Assembly: GCA_964652155.1 (NCBI GenBank)
Contig: CAZZBK010000025.1
Location: 1-47,390, forward strand
Source of the DNA: CAZZBK01 sp964652155
GTDB taxonomy: Bacteria > Planctomycetota > Planctomycetia > Pirellulales > PNKZ01
Length of the DNA stretch: 47,390 nt
Reading direction: 5' to 3'
The notes beneath the pieces are model-generated. The model was not told where the DNA came from, did not search any database, and saw only the letters and a program-made list of their open reading frames with translations. The translations under genes and the position numbers were made by a program. Positions 26,424 through 34,522 of this stretch are shown piece after piece (the stretch's first letter is position 1; each line of letters starts with the position of its first letter).

Positions 26424-27326
26424 TTAGCGACTCCCCTGCACGGTGTTCATGGGCCGTCGTGCCAGACTGGGGGGCGGCACGTCGATTGTCTCGTCGCGCA
26501 ATGCGATCCGCTGCGCCAATTGGTGCGTGAGGTCGATGAACTGCGTCTTGACCTCGGGCGAGACGTCCTGCATGCGGTTGGTCAACGAGACGATCTTCGT
26601 CGGATTGACCTCGGCGGCTCGGTTGAGCGTGCCGATAAAGTTCGCCGTCTCGCGAAAGTTGTGGTCGGCAAAGTGGCCGACGAGCGGCTGGAAGGTCTTG
26701 ACGACCAACTCGGCGCCGACGTTGTCGATCTGGATGAACGAGTCCATCGCGCACACTGCATAGTCGCGGCCGTCACTCGCCTGTCGATACTCGCTCCGGA
26801 TCGACATGACGCATTTGCCCATGACCCGCCGGGTGAACAGGGCACCGTCGTACACTCCCTCGGCAATCACCAACGTGGCTTCAGGCGTTTGCAACAGCAC
26901 CTCGATGCTCCCCACCGTCCCGGCCCCGTCGTCGGTGGCAAACGTGGTGGGGCTCGTGCGTCGCAGCGAGACATCGCTGATCCCCAGCACGCGCCACAGA
27001 TTGACGACCAGATCCGGATGGGCAAGCACGAACCTGTACATGTTCGGATCGCAGGGGATCGATTGCGTCGGCAAGTGACGGAAGATCGACGTGTCGTTGA
27101 CCACGCTGAGCACTCGTTTCCGATCGCGCTCTTTGAGGCGGTGCAGTGGGAGTTGGCGGAAGGCCTCTTCGCGCGCCTCGCGGCTGCTCTGGCCCGACTC
27201 CGCTTGCGGAGGCTTGGCCTCGACGGTCGAGACGACCGCATGGGAGAACAGGCAAGCGAACATCAAACTGCGGACAACTCGACAAGCAACGCGCGCAATC
27301 GGAGCCGGCGCACAAGGTGCTAGCAT
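26424..27326 (-). CDS. Exported hypothetical protein
   Basis: A 300-residue protein with a long, arginine-containing N-region and hydrophobic segment (SLMFACLFSHAVVSTVEA) consistent with export. The mature part is mixed alpha/beta without metal or catalytic motifs I can name; it includes DRKRVLSVVNDTSIFRHLPT, DPNMYRFVLAHPDLVVNLWR and a C-terminal helical region with QFIDLTHQLAQRI. It resembles conserved hypotheticals I associate with planctomycetes, but I cannot assign a family. A GGGGGGA tract nine bases before the ATG supports the start. Monocistronic, with a strong terminator downstream. Confidence 0.8.
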   Translation of the reverse strand: MLAPCAPAPIARVACRVVRSLMFACLFSHAVVSTVEAKPPQAESGQSSREAREEAFRQLPLHRLKERDRKRVLSVVNDTSIFRHLPTQSIPCDPNMYRFVLAHPDLVVNLWRVLGISDVSLRRTSPTTFATDDGAGTVGSIEVLLQTPEATLVIAEGVYDGALFTRRVMGKCVMSIRSEYRQASDGRDYAVCAMDSFIQIDNVGAELVVKTFQPLVGHFADHNFRETANFIGTLNRAAEVNPTKIVSLTNRMQDVSPEVKTQFIDLTHQLAQRIALRDETIDVPPPSLARRPMNTVQGSR

Positions 27327-27591
27327 CGTTGAATTCCCCCCGGAAGTCGAACTGTGCGTGGTACGGTGACCGGCCCCAGGATTCGTGAAACTGTGCCGGT
27401 CTTAGGGTTTATTCGGCTGCGTGTGCGAGATAGCCACAGTCGGAGTTGTGGGATTTTGGTCTTGCTGGCGGCGACCGAGATTCCGAAAATGCCCTGGCTT
27501 CTCAACCTGAGCGTAGGTTGGGAGGTCTGTCGAGTCCGGCGCGACATGACGAGCGCGCTCCACGATCGCAAATGGCATGGAGGCCACCCGC

Positions 27592-28770
27592 GTGCATCAG
27601 CCCCCGAAACTTTTGATTCTGCTGGCCGTCGTGTTGCCGGTGCTCGCGTTGGGCCTGTTGCTGTCGCGCAGTTTGACCGTCCCGCCGCAGGGAGACGAGC
27701 AGCTTCAGGCTTGGTTCACCCGCTGGGAAGCGACGACGGACGAACAGTCGCGGACCGAATTGCGCGCCGTGCCACGCAACCCGGCCGGGTGCGCGCAGTT
27801 GGCGCAGGCCTTGGCCTCGCGGCGCGGCGAGTTCGTGCAGGAAACACGCCGGTTGATCGTCGAGTGGTTTCAGGAATTGGAATTGGCCGACGATGCGCAA
27901 GCCAGTGCGATCGACGTGGCGCTGATGCATGAGCTGGCCAAACGCATGGACCAGTACTCGCCCCTCGGTCGCCGCGCGGCTGCGGAGCTGGCCACGCGAC
28001 GCATCGCCGCGCCGCGCGCGCAGTCGCCCGAGGCCTATGCGCGATTCCTCACCGACTGCCAGCAAATCCTCACGTTTCAGAGCCCCGCCGACGTGTCGGC
28101 GACCGTGCAGACCGACCCCCATGACTTGGCCGCGCAGCGTGCGCAGTTGCAACGACTCAAGCAGCCCGAGTATTTGCTGTCGCCGTCCAGCGACAGCAAG
28201 GTGCTGCTGGCTCCGCTGCCGAGCAGCGAGGTGGAACCACCGACCCCTCGTATCCGGGCCAACGAGGCCGAGGCGAGTCAGGGCGCGGGGCGACCGCAGT
28301 TGCGAGCGCCGCAAACAGCGTTGGAGCTTGAGCCGAGTCCGGTTTCGTCGACCCCCGCGGCCAATCAACCGGCATCGCTCACATCGCCGCTCAAGAGCAT
28401 GCCGCTGATCGAACTCTTGACGCAGTTGCATATCAACGATGCCGCGCAAGCCTCGACCGCCGAGCGCGAATTGGTGCGCCGGGGCATCACTCCGCGACAG
28501 ATCGAGATCGGCCGGGCGCTCACGTCGCCGCTGGCCAGCGAACGTCGCCGTTGGGCCGACGCCCTGCCGAACCTGGCCGAGATCGACGCCAAACCGTGGC
28601 TGTTGTGGCTCAGCCGAGACGCCGACGCCGACGTTCGCCGCACGGTCGTGACACTGATGGCCACGAGCCGGGAGCCGGAGTTACTGCGCCGGCTTGCCGA
28701 GATTGCCGCGACCGACGAGAACGAGATGGTCCGCGAGTTGGCCGCCCGCGTCACCTCGCCACGTCGTTAG
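27592..28770 (+). CDS. Membrane-anchored protein with C-terminal HEAT-like repeats
   Basis: A protein of about 392 residues. The N-terminus has one TM segment (LLILLAVVLPVLALGLLLS), then a helical region, a Pro/Ser-rich linker around residues 210-270, and a C-terminal domain with HEAT-like helices (WLLWLSRDADADVRRTVVTL, MATSREPELLRRLAEIAA). Probably a scaffold facing the periplasm; no enzymatic motif. I favour the GTG at 27592 because GGAGG lies eight bases upstream; the ATG at 27577 has no ribosome site. It converges on the phosphodiesterase gene with 15 bp between stops. The 265-bp region upstream holds only a small hairpin near 27501-27520. Confidence 0.75.
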   Translation: MHQPPKLLILLAVVLPVLALGLLLSRSLTVPPQGDEQLQAWFTRWEATTDEQSRTELRAVPRNPAGCAQLAQALASRRGEFVQETRRLIVEWFQELELADDAQASAIDVALMHELAKRMDQYSPLGRRAAAELATRRIAAPRAQSPEAYARFLTDCQQILTFQSPADVSATVQTDPHDLAAQRAQLQRLKQPEYLLSPSSDSKVLLAPLPSSEVEPPTPRIRANEAEASQGAGRPQLRAPQTALELEPSPVSSTPAANQPASLTSPLKSMPLIELLTQLHINDAAQASTAERELVRRGITPRQIEIGRALTSPLASERRRWADALPNLAEIDAKPWLLWLSRDADADVRRTVVTLMATSREPELLRRLAEIAATDENEMVRELAARVTSPRR

Positions 28771-28785
28771 TATGCGAAATGGCGT

Positions 28786-30102
28786 TTAGATGCCAAACTG
28801 GCGCAGGACCAGCGGGCAGATGTCGATATCGGCGAGTGCTCGGCCGAGCAATGCGCCCTTCTGCGACGCGATCACCAGTCCGCGTTGTGACTCGTCGTGG
28901 GCCGGTGCCCCGTGCGACCCCTTGACGAGCGCGGCATTGAGCGGAATGGTGCGCGACGGCATGTCGACATGCAGTTCGACCGGGTCATAACCCGGCTTGC
29001 GATGGATGTCGACCGTGCGCGCAAAGCCCGGCGCTCGGGCGTCGTCGAGCCACCAGTAATAGGCTTGCCAACTATGGGGCTGCGAGACGAGCACAACCTC
29101 GCCCGAGCGGGCATGATCGAGGTCGAGCCGCCGCCGATCGTCACCGGCAACCACCTCGGCGATCCCCTCGCGGCCACGGAATAGGTCGACGACCCGGCCG
29201 ATGTCATGCGAGTCTCGCACGAACACATGCGCGAATTGATGATCGACCATCGCCCAGGCGCGGCTCGTTTGCAAATCGAGATGCTCGCCGTCGTTCTGGG
29301 CCGTCACGCTGAGTAGTCCCGCCTCGCGTAGCACGCGATTCGGATACACGACATGGCTCACGGGACGGATCGTGTACTCGCTGGCCACGAGCCACAATGG
29401 GGGCGTTTCGTACGCGGCATTGACGCGCTCGATGAGTCGGCCGAGTACCTCGTCCAACTCTGATAGCGAACGCCGCGCGGCTTCGCTATCGGGGCCGAGC
29501 TTCTGGGCGGCGTAGTCCAAGTGCGGCAGGTAGGCATAAATGAATCGCGGATGAAAGCTGCTGGCGGCGATAGCGGCGGAGTCGGCAATCCAGGCGGTCG
29601 AGCGAATGTTTGCCAGCGGGCCCCAGAAGTGCTGTAGCGGAAAATGTCCCAATGCGTCGCGCAGCGTGCCGTAGAGCTCCGTCGGCTTGCTATAGCACCA
29701 CAGCGACTCGCTGCCGTCGGGATTATGGATTGGAGCGGGTGTGCAGATCGTATCGGCTCCGCATCCTTTGCTATGCAACGGGAACCAAACGGCCGAAGTT
29801 AACTCTGGCGAGTGTTGGTGGAGCAAATCCCAAATCTGCGGACGCTCGATGCATTCGTTCCACGCGGTCCACATTTCGACTTCGTTACGGTCGCGCCAAT
29901 AGAAGCCGTTGGCAATCACGCCATGGTCTCTCGGGAGCAATCCCGTCGTCATGTTGGCCTGCACCGGACAAGTCACGCACGGAAAGCTCGGGACTAGCGC
30001 GGACGATTCGCCCCCCTCGGCCAGACGTTTGAGGTGCGGCATGTGGGGCACGTCCTGGCGACGCAGCCCAGGGATCGACAACAAGACGACGCGGTCAACC
30101 AT
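28786..30102 (-). CDS. Type I phosphodiesterase / nucleotide pyrophosphatase family protein
   Basis: Alkaline-phosphatase superfamily enzyme of 438 residues. The N-terminus RVVLLSIPGLRRQDVPHMPH leads into the metal site, and the nucleophile Thr is expected in PSFPCVTCPVQANMTTGLLP. Further metal-site regions are YAYLPHLDYAAQK and VDHQFAHVFV. It hydrolyses a phosphodiester or phosphomonoester; the substrate is not known. No signal peptide at the chosen ATG (30102), which has GAGGA nine bases upstream; the open frame continues upstream without family similarity. Divergent from the small exported Gly-rich gene. Confidence 0.87.
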   Translation of the reverse strand: MVDRVVLLSIPGLRRQDVPHMPHLKRLAEGGESSALVPSFPCVTCPVQANMTTGLLPRDHGVIANGFYWRDRNEVEMWTAWNECIERPQIWDLLHQHSPELTSAVWFPLHSKGCGADTICTPAPIHNPDGSESLWCYSKPTELYGTLRDALGHFPLQHFWGPLANIRSTAWIADSAAIAASSFHPRFIYAYLPHLDYAAQKLGPDSEAARRSLSELDEVLGRLIERVNAAYETPPLWLVASEYTIRPVSHVVYPNRVLREAGLLSVTAQNDGEHLDLQTSRAWAMVDHQFAHVFVRDSHDIGRVVDLFRGREGIAEVVAGDDRRRLDLDHARSGEVVLVSQPHSWQAYYWWLDDARAPGFARTVDIHRKPGYDPVELHVDMPSRTIPLNAALVKGSHGAPAHDESQRGLVIASQKGALLGRALADIDICPLVLRQFGI

Positions 30103-30193
30103 CGATAGCGATCCTCGTAACGGGTTCGGCTCGCCGGAGAGGCGCTGCGGCGAACCGCGGGGAGATGTTCGTTCACGACAAGGAGGAGAGACA

Positions 30194-30562
30194 ATGAAAA
30201 CTTGGTGGCAAAATCTACTGGTCGCGGGCGTGCTCGTCGCCACGGCGAGTGTCGCGCAAGCCGAGTTTGGCTACGGCGGATTCGGTTTCGACTATCAGAG
30301 CGCTGGCTGCGGCTGCAACGTACCGGTTGCCACGCATTGCTGCAACCCGGTCGTCCATGGCGATCCCGGCTTCCATTACGGCGCGGGCCCGATGGGCTGC
30401 GGCTGCGGTGTCCCGCACGGCTATGGCTACGGGGCACCCTATGGTTACGGCGCCGGCTATGGCATGGGTTACGGCTATGGCATGCGACAGCCGTTGGTGT
30501 CGACGAAAGTCTACTACCCAATGCAGCCGGTCCGCAACGTGTTCAAGGCGATCACCCCGTAA
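30194..30562 (+). CDS. Small exported Gly/Tyr/Cys-rich protein
   Basis: A 122-residue protein with a clear signal peptide (MKTWWQNLLVAGVLVATASV, cleavage after AQA). The mature part is rich in Gly and Tyr with short repeats of the type YGYG (HGYGYGAPYGYGAGYGMGYG) and cysteines grouped as GCGCN, HCCNP and GCGCG. An excellent ribosome site AGGAGGAGAG lies three bases before the start. This composition suggests a structural surface or envelope protein with disulfide cross-links, but no family is recognised. It ends before a strong bidirectional terminator. Confidence 0.85.
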   Translation: MKTWWQNLLVAGVLVATASVAQAEFGYGGFGFDYQSAGCGCNVPVATHCCNPVVHGDPGFHYGAGPMGCGCGVPHGYGYGAPYGYGAGYGMGYGYGMRQPLVSTKVYYPMQPVRNVFKAITP

Positions 30563-30660
30563 GCGTCCACCCAGTTGCCGATCGAAGCGGTCACTCGTGG
30601 CCCCCATGGCCGACCGCGCGAACAGGCCGTCGCGCGGCGGCTCGGCGCAGATAAAAACAA

Positions 30661-30693
30661 AACCCTCGCTGATGAGTAATCATCGCGAGGGTT
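30661..30693. terminator. Bidirectional intrinsic terminator between the Gly-rich gene and the tRNA
   Basis: Stem AACCCTCGC / GCGAGGGTT extended by GATGA / TCATC after one bulged T, loop GTAA. On the plus strand it ends in TTTTTT; on the minus strand it is followed by TTTTGTTTTTATC. It therefore can end both the plus-strand Gly-rich gene and the minus-strand tRNA. Confidence 0.85.
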
Positions 30694-30701
30694 TTTTCTA
30701 G

Positions 30702-30774
30702 TAGCAGGGGCGGGGGTCGAACCCGCGACAGCCCGCTTATGAAGCGGGTGCTCTAACCACTGAGCTACCCTGCC
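30702..30774 (-). tRNA. tRNA with CAU anticodon (elongator Met, or Ile2)
   Basis: 73-nt cloverleaf: acceptor GGCAGGG / CCCTGCT, D-stem GCTC / GAGC, anticodon stem CCCGC / GCGGG with loop TTCATAA (anticodon CAT), variable loop CTGTC, T-stem GCGGG / CCCGC with loop TTCGACC. The anticodon stem lacks the three G-C pairs of initiators, so it is not tRNA-fMet. It may be elongator Met or the lysidine-modified Ile2; sequence alone does not settle this. The first acceptor pair is G-U and CCA is not encoded. Confidence 0.93.
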
Positions 30775-30983
30775 AACTCTCTGGCCCACAAAGGCTTAAC
30801 GACCGCCGCGAAGGCCCGTCACGGGCTGCCGGCTGCCGTTAAAATAGATTACCACACCCGATGCCGCTGACAAGCCCATTCAGAGAGGCTCTCTCAACAG
30901 CGCGTGGGCTCATTCAACCCCACAAAGCTCGGATCGGCGTGCCCCGCTGGTCGACAATGCCGACGAGTCAAGCGGAAGGTCAG

Positions 30984-31304
30984 TTACTTCTTCACCCGCT
31001 CAATGGCCACACGCAGGAAATGGACCCCCGAGCCGTTCATGTAGACGGTACCGACCGTGTCACGGTCGACTTGCACGGTGCGGGCTGAATAATATCGTGC
31101 GGTGATGGGGAGCGTCGGCAGCACGCTCACCGTGCGATCGTTGTTCCAAGTTACGCCATCGTCGGCTGAATAGTTGTAATGCAGGCCGACGTTCTTGGTG
31201 CCTACTCCATACGTGACGAGTACGCCGCCGTCGCTGAACACGGTCAACTCGCCGCTGTCTGGGTTGAACAGACGGGGTGGGCCGACGCGCAGCGGTAACA
31301 GCCA
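30984..31304 (-). pseudogene. Truncated second copy of the 3' end of the NHL-sialidase gene
   Basis: Encodes LPLRVGPPRLFNPDSGELTV, then SDGGVLVTYGVGTKNVGLHY to the end of the protein, matching the C-terminus of the intact gene at 32572-34425. It lacks any start and all upstream domains. Relative to the intact gene, 189 bp (63 codons) are missing in frame between two copies of CACCGTCA. Between 31021 and about 31236 the DNA is identical to 32609-32824, while both flanks have many mismatches. The HAD gene lies between the two copies. Probably not translated into anything useful. Confidence 0.85.
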
Positions 31305-31338
31305 GGATTTCAAAGTGACTATGCGGTTGTCTGAAACG

Positions 31339-32127
31339 TCAGGCACTGTGGCTAGCCAATGTGAACTCTTCGTGCTCCAAGTCGACGATCGAGTCGACAA
31401 TCCGATCGGGCCGATATCCGTAACGTGATAAATCTTCAAGCTTGGTGCCGCCGCTGAGGACGAGCACTGTGCGGTAGCCGAGTTGTACACCGCCCAGGAT
31501 ATCGGTCTCCATCGTGTCGCCGATGATGGTCGTCTCTTCGGCTCGCAGACCAAGTTCCTTACGCGCGCCGCGGATCATCACCGGACTGGGCTTGCCGACG
31601 CTGAAAGCCTTTACGCCCGTGGCTGCCTCGAGCATCGCGACAATCGCCCCGCATCCGGGACGCAACCCCTGCGGAGTCGGACAATTTACGTCCGGATTGG
31701 TCGCGATCAACTGCGCGCCCGCGAGAATCATTCGCACCGCTTGGTCGATCATCTCCATCGTCAACGTGCGCCCCTCGCCAACAACCACATAGTCGGGGTC
31801 GTGATCGACGATCGAGTAGCCGTTGCGATGCATGGCATGCAGCAATCCACCTTCGCCAATGACATACGCCGTGCCGCGAGGTTTCTGCTTGGCTAGAAAC
31901 CTCGCCGTGGCCATCGAGCATGTGAACACATGACTCTCTTGGGCGCGAATGCCCATCCGTTGCAGCTTGATCGCCACGTCGCGGCGAGTCCGCTGACTGT
32001 TGTTCGTTAGAAACAGAAACGGTATTTGCTGGTCGATGATCCGATTTACGAAACGGTCGGCTCCTGTGATCAATTCGCGACCGCGATAAATAACGCCATC
32101 CATGTCGATGAGATATCCGTGGGGCAT
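31339..32127 (-). CDS. HAD-IIA phosphatase, NagD-like
   Basis: Haloacid-dehalogenase superfamily phosphatase of 262 residues. Motif I with nucleophile and general acid is YLIDMDGVIYRG at the very N-terminus; motif II LFLTNNSQRT; motif III Lys in FSVGKPSPVMI; motif IV IIGDTMETDI. A C2 cap between motifs II and III (VIGEGGLLHAM, LIATNPDVNCPTP) is typical of NagD/AraL/PGP relatives, which act on nucleotide monophosphates or sugar phosphates. An AGGTGAG ribosome site supports ATG 32127 (alternative GTG at 32136). Flanked by the two copies of the NHL-sialidase sequence. Confidence 0.92.
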   Translation of the reverse strand: MPHGYLIDMDGVIYRGRELITGADRFVNRIIDQQIPFLFLTNNSQRTRRDVAIKLQRMGIRAQESHVFTCSMATARFLAKQKPRGTAYVIGEGGLLHAMHRNGYSIVDHDPDYVVVGEGRTLTMEMIDQAVRMILAGAQLIATNPDVNCPTPQGLRPGCGAIVAMLEAATGVKAFSVGKPSPVMIRGARKELGLRAEETTIIGDTMETDILGGVQLGYRTVLVLSGGTKLEDLSRYGYRPDRIVDSIVDLEHEEFTLASHSA

Positions 32128-32571
32128 CACACTCACCTAGAATAAAGTGGAGTACAGAGGTCGGTTCCCCGTGTGCTACACGTCGCGCAACGTCTTCGAT
32201 CGACGACAGCCGCGCGTCCCGAGCGAACCGACACAGATTAGTTAACAACGCAGGCTCGTCGTCAGGTGATGCGTTCCAGAGACGATGGCCCGGGTCCAGT
32301 GGATCGCAAATGCTATGCCAAAGTGGCGGACATGATCGGGTGACAGCGTTGTAATTCCCTGTGATGACAACCACTTCTGACTGACATCACGTCTTTATTC
32401 GTGTCGTTGTGGGCACTCACTCCGCGGGGGAGCATTTAACAAATGCGTATTGATTCGTGCGCAGGCCTTGAGCACTCGCGCTTAAGTGCGCGGCACAAGC
32501 ATGTTGCCAAGATTGCTTCAAATGCCAATTGTCTGAGCACATCAACCAGGGGCGCGTGATTGCTGCACTCA
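32128..32571. other. Intergenic region, no gene recognised
   Basis: 444 bp upstream of the HAD gene and downstream of the NHL-sialidase gene. It is visibly more AT-rich than its surroundings and shows no ORF, hairpin or RNA that I trust. It may be remnant sequence left from the local duplication. Confidence 0.4.
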
Positions 32572-34425
32572 CTATTTTTTCAAGCGCTCGATGGCCACAC
32601 GCAGGAAGTGGACCCCCGAGCCGTTCATGTAGACGGTACCGACCGTGTCACGGTCGACTTGCACGGTGCGGGCTGAATAATATCGTGCGGTGATGGGGAG
32701 CGTCGGCAGCACGCTCACCGTGCGATCGTTGTTCCAAGTTACGCCATCGTCGGCTGAATAGTTGTAATGCAGGCCGACGTTCTTGGTGCCTACTCCATAC
32801 GTGACGAGTACGCCGCCGTCGCTGAGCACCGTCAGATGGCGTCCTTCGGCGGTGTCGGTATCGGGTACGCTGCGAAAGCCACTCACCAGCTGCCACGTGC
32901 GTCCCTCGTCGGTCGAGCGAAGCATCTCGGGCCCCATCGCCAGCAACGTCCCCTTGGCCGTGCGAACGATCTGCTGGAACGAGTGTTGCTTGCCTCCGGC
33001 GACCGCCGCGGGGAACACCGTCAACTCGCGTGTGCGTGGATCGAACAGACGGGGTGGGCCGACACGCAGCGGTAACAGCCAACGACCGTCACTCCACGGT
33101 TGCACGTTGTGCCGCACCGCGCCAAGGTGATGCCCCTCGATGGGCCCGATCAACAGCTGCTCGCTCCAGGTTTGGCCTTGGTCGCTGCTGAGCGTGTAGA
33201 GCAACGCGCGCTCGTAGTAGCCGTCGGTCTTTTTGTCGTCGGCAATGTAGTTCCAGGTCACCAACACCCGATCATCGCTCAAGGCGTCGACCGTGCCTGG
33301 GTAGACCTCGAAGACCTTTACTTCCCGAATCACGTCGGGTCGTTTGGCGCTGGTGGCAATCTCGCCGGGCTGGCTCCAGGTGCGGCCGTCATCGGTCGAA
33401 CGCGTGGCCCAGAGCACGTTGGCATTTTTGTAGACGACGATCAGCGTCCCGGCCTGGGTGCGGCAGATCGACGGGTGAATGTGCCCGCCCGTGCCATAGG
33501 GGGCGAGCGTCACGGGTCGATCGGGCGATTGAAACTTTTGCAGGCGTTGTCCGCCGATCTCGGCCACATACAGATTCTCGAAGGCATCGAAGGCGAGCAT
33601 GTGGGGCAGGCGGAACTCGCCGGTCGCGCTCCCCTCGCTGCCCAGTCGCCGTACAACTTTCCCTTGAGCGTCGAGTTGCAGAACTTGATTGGCGCGGCCG
33701 TCGGCCATGAACAACTGTCCCGCGCCGTTGTATGCCAGGCCATAAGGCGCGAATCCGTTCCAAACGTCGAGCAACTCCCCCTCGGGGCTAAATATCTGAA
33801 TGCGATCGTTCTCGCGATCGCCGACGACGATGCGCCCTTGCGCGTCGATCACGATCGCGTGCGGAATGCGGAACTCGCCGCGCTCTTTGCCCGGCTTGCC
33901 CCACATCTGCAACAGAGCGCCACTCGGCGAGAACTTCATCACCCGGGCGTTGCCGTAGCCGTCGGTGATATAGAACTCGCCGTTGGGACCGAAGGCGATG
34001 TCGGTTGGCTTGTTGAATTGATCGGGACGGTCTCCCGGCTGACCGGTCCCGAGCGTGAGCAGCAATTTGCCGCGACGATCGAACTTGAACACGCGATGGT
34101 TGCCGATGTCGGTCACCCAGACGTTGTCTTCGCGATCGATCCGCAGACCGTGAGCCGACGCGATCACGTCATCCCCCCACGAGCGGAGCAGCTTGCCTTG
34201 CGCGTCGACGCAGATGATCGGATGTGGCCCGCGATGGAACAGGTAGATTTCGCCGAACCGATTGACGGCCACGGCCGAGCAGGCGCCCAGTTTGTACTCG
34301 GCGGGCAGTTGCAGGAACTCGCCCGCTGGTTCAAGCTCCGCGGCCGATAACTGCTTCGTGATCGGTACCAGGAGCAAGACGAGTGTCGAGACGGCTGAGC
34401 ATAGCTGGCGATTCATGGCAGTCAT
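32572..34425 (-). CDS. Exported NHL-repeat / sialidase-like fusion protein
   Basis: A 617-residue secreted protein with a signal peptide (NRQLCSAVSTLVLLLVPITK; cleavage after AA). Residues about 35-300 form an NHL-type six-bladed propeller (DREDNVWVTDIGNHRVFKFD, GPNGEFYITDGYGNARVMKF, DAQGRIVVGDRENDRIQIF, AFDAFENLYVAEIGGQRLQK). Residues about 310-617 resemble a BNR/sialidase propeller (STDDGRTWSQPGEI, SSDQGQTWSEQ, STDEGRTWQLV, SADDGVTWNND Asp-boxes). Four Asp-boxes are a strong sign of the neuraminidase fold, but the catalytic Arg triad was not traced, so enzymatic activity is unproven. A broken copy of its 3' end lies beyond the HAD gene. Confidence 0.87.
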   Translation of the reverse strand: MTAMNRQLCSAVSTLVLLLVPITKQLSAAELEPAGEFLQLPAEYKLGACSAVAVNRFGEIYLFHRGPHPIICVDAQGKLLRSWGDDVIASAHGLRIDREDNVWVTDIGNHRVFKFDRRGKLLLTLGTGQPGDRPDQFNKPTDIAFGPNGEFYITDGYGNARVMKFSPSGALLQMWGKPGKERGEFRIPHAIVIDAQGRIVVGDRENDRIQIFSPEGELLDVWNGFAPYGLAYNGAGQLFMADGRANQVLQLDAQGKVVRRLGSEGSATGEFRLPHMLAFDAFENLYVAEIGGQRLQKFQSPDRPVTLAPYGTGGHIHPSICRTQAGTLIVVYKNANVLWATRSTDDGRTWSQPGEIATSAKRPDVIREVKVFEVYPGTVDALSDDRVLVTWNYIADDKKTDGYYERALLYTLSSDQGQTWSEQLLIGPIEGHHLGAVRHNVQPWSDGRWLLPLRVGPPRLFDPRTRELTVFPAAVAGGKQHSFQQIVRTAKGTLLAMGPEMLRSTDEGRTWQLVSGFRSVPDTDTAEGRHLTVLSDGGVLVTYGVGTKNVGLHYNYSADDGVTWNNDRTVSVLPTLPITARYYSARTVQVDRDTVGTVYMNGSGVHFLRVAIERLKK

Positions 34426-34490
34426 CCGGCGGAGTTCGTAGGGGTGGAGTGTTCAGACGCGGAGCATCAGTATACACGAATTGCATGAGT

Positions 34491-34511
34491 CCTTCTCCCT
34501 CGGGGAGAAGG
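34491..34511. repeat. Short palindromic repeat, possible terminator
   Basis: Perfect 9-bp stem CCTTCTCCC / GGGAGAAGG with a three-base loop, a one-base-per-arm variant of the stem at 2615-2635. It lies in the 97-bp gap after the TrhO-RluA fusion gene. No T-run follows directly. Confidence 0.55.
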
Positions 34512-34522
34512 TTTGCCTCGGT

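Noticed and set aside
27354..27932. 192-codon plus frame overlapping the start of the HEAT-like gene
   Set aside because: It runs out of frame across the HEAT-like gene and its product has no signal or domain.
30415..30490. CRISPR-like short repeats
   Set aside because: They are in-frame Gly-Tyr codon repeats within the small exported protein, with no regular spacers.
31559..32374. 271-codon minus frame overlapping the HAD gene
   Set aside because: Different frame from the HAD motifs, which are complete in 31339-32127; it is arginine-rich shadow sequence.
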